Assembly: GCA_038230975.1 (NCBI GenBank)
Contig: JBBRMF010000273.1
Location: 1-6,941, forward strand
Origin: JANXVV01 sp038230975
GTDB lineage: Bacteria; Planctomycetota; Phycisphaerae; Tepidisphaerales; Tepidisphaeraceae
Direction: 5' to 3'
DNA: 6,941 bases
Shown: one piece after another, positions 5,523 to 6,941 of the stretch
Position numbering within the stretch: position 1 is the first letter of the stretch
Layout of the letters: the number at the start of each line of letters is the position of its first letter
The notes under the pieces: generated by a model
Told to the model about the DNA's origin: nothing
What the model saw: only the letters and a program-made list of their open reading frames with translations
Database searches by the model: none
Program-made: the position numbers and the translations under genes

Positions 5523-6890
5523 ATGACCGATTCTTCGTTCCACATTTTGCTTGTAGAAGATGATGCCTCCGTGCGCGAAGCCGTCGCGGGTGCGCTTCGG
5601 GATGACGGTTACACGGTACACACCGCGATTGATGGGCAGGAGGCCATGGACGTGTTTCCGCCGGTGACGGATCTGGTCATCGCAGATCTGGTCATGCCGC
5701 GCGTCGACGGGCGATCACTGCTCCGCTGGCTGACGCAGAACCATCCCACGACGAAAGTGATTTTGATGACCGGCTTCGGAACCATCCCGCAGGCGGTCGA
5801 TGCAATCAAAGCCGGTGCGACGGCGTATCTCACCAAACCTTTGGATCCCGAAGAGTTGCTTCACCACGTCCGCAAGACGCTCGAGGACAAACGGCTTCGG
5901 CAGGAGGTTTCTCGCCTTCGCGGACAACTGCGAGACGGCTGGCATTTCCGGCACATCATCGGCCGCAGTGCTGCGATTCAGAAAGTGTTCTCGATGATCG
6001 AACGAGCTGCGGCGGTGAAGACCACCGTACTCATCACCGGCGACTCAGGAACCGGCAAGGAAATGGTCGCCCGCGCGCTGCATGAAGCCAGTCCGCGAAA
6101 ATCATCGCCATTTCTTGCCCTGAATTGCGGCGCGATTCCCGAGAATCTGATTGAATCAACTCTGTTCGGCCACGAGCGCGGTGCCTTTACCGGGGCCGAC
6201 CGAGCCGCCAGGGGTTATTTTCGCGATGCCGACACAGGCACTCTGCTGCTCGACGAAATTGGTGAGCTTCCGATGGGACTTCAATCGAAGTTGCTCCGCG
6301 TTTTGGAAGATGGTGCCGTAACGCCGGTCGGAACGACAGCGCCAACCAAGGTAGATGTTCGCATCATCGCGGCCACCAATCGTGATTTGGAAGTGGACGT
6401 GAAGGCGGGCGCATTTCGTCAAGACCTGTTCTTTCGGTTAAACATCGTCCGCATCGACCTGCCTGCGCTGCGAGAACGTCCAGAGGATCTACCGCTTCTC
6501 ACCCGCCATTTACTCGATGAGATTTGCCGCACCAATGGATTTGAACCCCGCGAGATTGATCCAACTCTGCTCGCCGCATTCGAGAAATATGCGTGGCCGG
6601 GCAATATTCGAGAACTGAAGAACACCCTGGAAAGCCTGGTGATTCTGACCGGCAAGCGAACACTGGCCGCCGAGGATCTCCCGGCGAAATTCTTCGCGAC
6701 AGCACCCATTCCGGTAGATTCTTTGATCGAGCCCGAAGAAAACGAATTGAACCTGATGAAGCTCTCACGGCACACCGTTCTCAAAGCACTTGAAAACTGT
6801 CGTGGGAACCGCACCGAGGCCGCGAAGCAACTGGGAATCAGCCGCCGCACACTTCATCGCAAGCTGAATGAATTTGGCTTGCGCGACTAG
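5523..6890 (+). CDS. NtrC-family sigma-54-dependent response regulator
   Basis: This 455-residue protein has the full NtrC layout. The receiver (about 6-120) has Asp13-Asp14, phosphoacceptor Asp55 (LVIADLVMP), Thr83 and Lys105 (YLTKP). The AAA+ domain (about 145-390) has Walker A GDSGTGKE (173-180), the sigma-54-contacting loop GAFTGA (220-225), Walker B LLLDEIGELP (241-250), sensor I ATNRD (284-288), the arginine-finger region FRQDLFFRLN (298-307), and sensor II in WPGNIRELKN (358-367). A Fis-type helix-turn-helix closes the protein (about 413-452; NRTEAAKQLGISRRTLHRKL). Nothing essential is missing. When phosphorylated it should oligomerise on enhancers and use ATP hydrolysis to open promoters held by RpoN RNA polymerase. 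It lies 279 bp after the kinase, which is its likely partner. The gap holds the palindromic repeat, so it may be co-transcribed or have its own promoter. The ATG has only a weak ribosome binding site, but the receiver fold starts immediately after it. Confidence 0.95.
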   Translation: MTDSSFHILLVEDDASVREAVAGALRDDGYTVHTAIDGQEAMDVFPPVTDLVIADLVMPRVDGRSLLRWLTQNHPTTKVILMTGFGTIPQAVDAIKAGATAYLTKPLDPEELLHHVRKTLEDKRLRQEVSRLRGQLRDGWHFRHIIGRSAAIQKVFSMIERAAAVKTTVLITGDSGTGKEMVARALHEASPRKSSPFLALNCGAIPENLIESTLFGHERGAFTGADRAARGYFRDADTGTLLLDEIGELPMGLQSKLLRVLEDGAVTPVGTTAPTKVDVRIIAATNRDLEVDVKAGAFRQDLFFRLNIVRIDLPALRERPEDLPLLTRHLLDEICRTNGFEPREIDPTLLAAFEKYAWPGNIRELKNTLESLVILTGKRTLAAEDLPAKFFATAPIPVDSLIEPEENELNLMKLSRHTVLKALENCRGNRTEAAKQLGISRRTLHRKLNEFGLRD

Positions 6891-6925
6891 TACATTATCA
6901 CACTTCAACTTAGGGTAATGTCGAA

Positions 6926-6941
6926 TCGGGTGCCACAGGTC
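6926..6941 (+). repeat. Possible start of another GGGTGCCA-type repeat, cut by window edge
   Basis: TCGGGTGCCA (6926-6935) is identical to 2919-2928 in the left inverted arm and continues as CAGGTC to the window end. The match is short and the rest of the unit is not visible, so it may be a chance match. It sits just after the activator gene, in the kind of intergenic position where such repeats occur. Confidence 0.35.

Noticed and set aside
6892..6920. ACATTA and TAATGT as a terminator after the activator gene
   Set aside because: The stem is only 6 AT-rich pairs with a long loop and no T-run, so it is too weak to call.

Overview
The window looks like ordinary chromosomal DNA from a Planctomycetes-type bacterium, with Verrucomicrobia as the alternative. 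This is inferred from three things: a secreted glycoside hydrolase family 2 enzyme next to a secreted Fes-like esterase, moderately high GC with weak Shine-Dalgarno signals, and hairpin-forming intergenic repeats of the kinds I associate with planctomycete genomes. No ribosomal or other taxonomic marker gene is present, so the assignment is tentative.

The left part (1-2839) is read leftward. A complete GH2 enzyme with a signal peptide (2839 to 563) is followed after 68 bp by the N-terminal 164 codons of an enterochelin-esterase-like alpha/beta hydrolase, which runs off the left edge. The two probably form a short operon for exported carbohydrate or ester breakdown.

The middle (2840-3486) has no intact gene. 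It holds the frameshifted C-terminal remnant of a DDE transposase (IS1182-like by motif), lying between two imperfect, inverted, roughly 63-bp arms. Each arm can fold into a hairpin. A short piece sharing the arm core also appears at the right end of the window.

The right part (3487-6890) is read rightward and is a two-component locus. It encodes a stand-alone receiver protein, a membrane histidine kinase whose GTG start overlaps the receiver stop codon (GTGA), and a complete NtrC-type sigma-54 activator (receiver, AAA+ with GAFTGA, Fis-type HTH). A large near-perfect inverted repeat (38-nt arms, 36 matching) sits in the 279-bp gap between kinase and activator. It is bracketed by a 14-bp perfect direct repeat whose first copy contains the kinase stop codon, suggesting that a mobile palindromic element inserted there.

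The kinase probably phosphorylates one or both receivers, and the NtrC-like protein would then switch on sigma-54 promoters. No convincing sigma-54 promoter is visible in the window, so its targets probably lie elsewhere. I do not see a clearly new biological system. The most interesting points are the palindromic element with its apparent target duplication, the inverted-arm structure around the dead transposase, and the receiver-kinase-NtrC arrangement.
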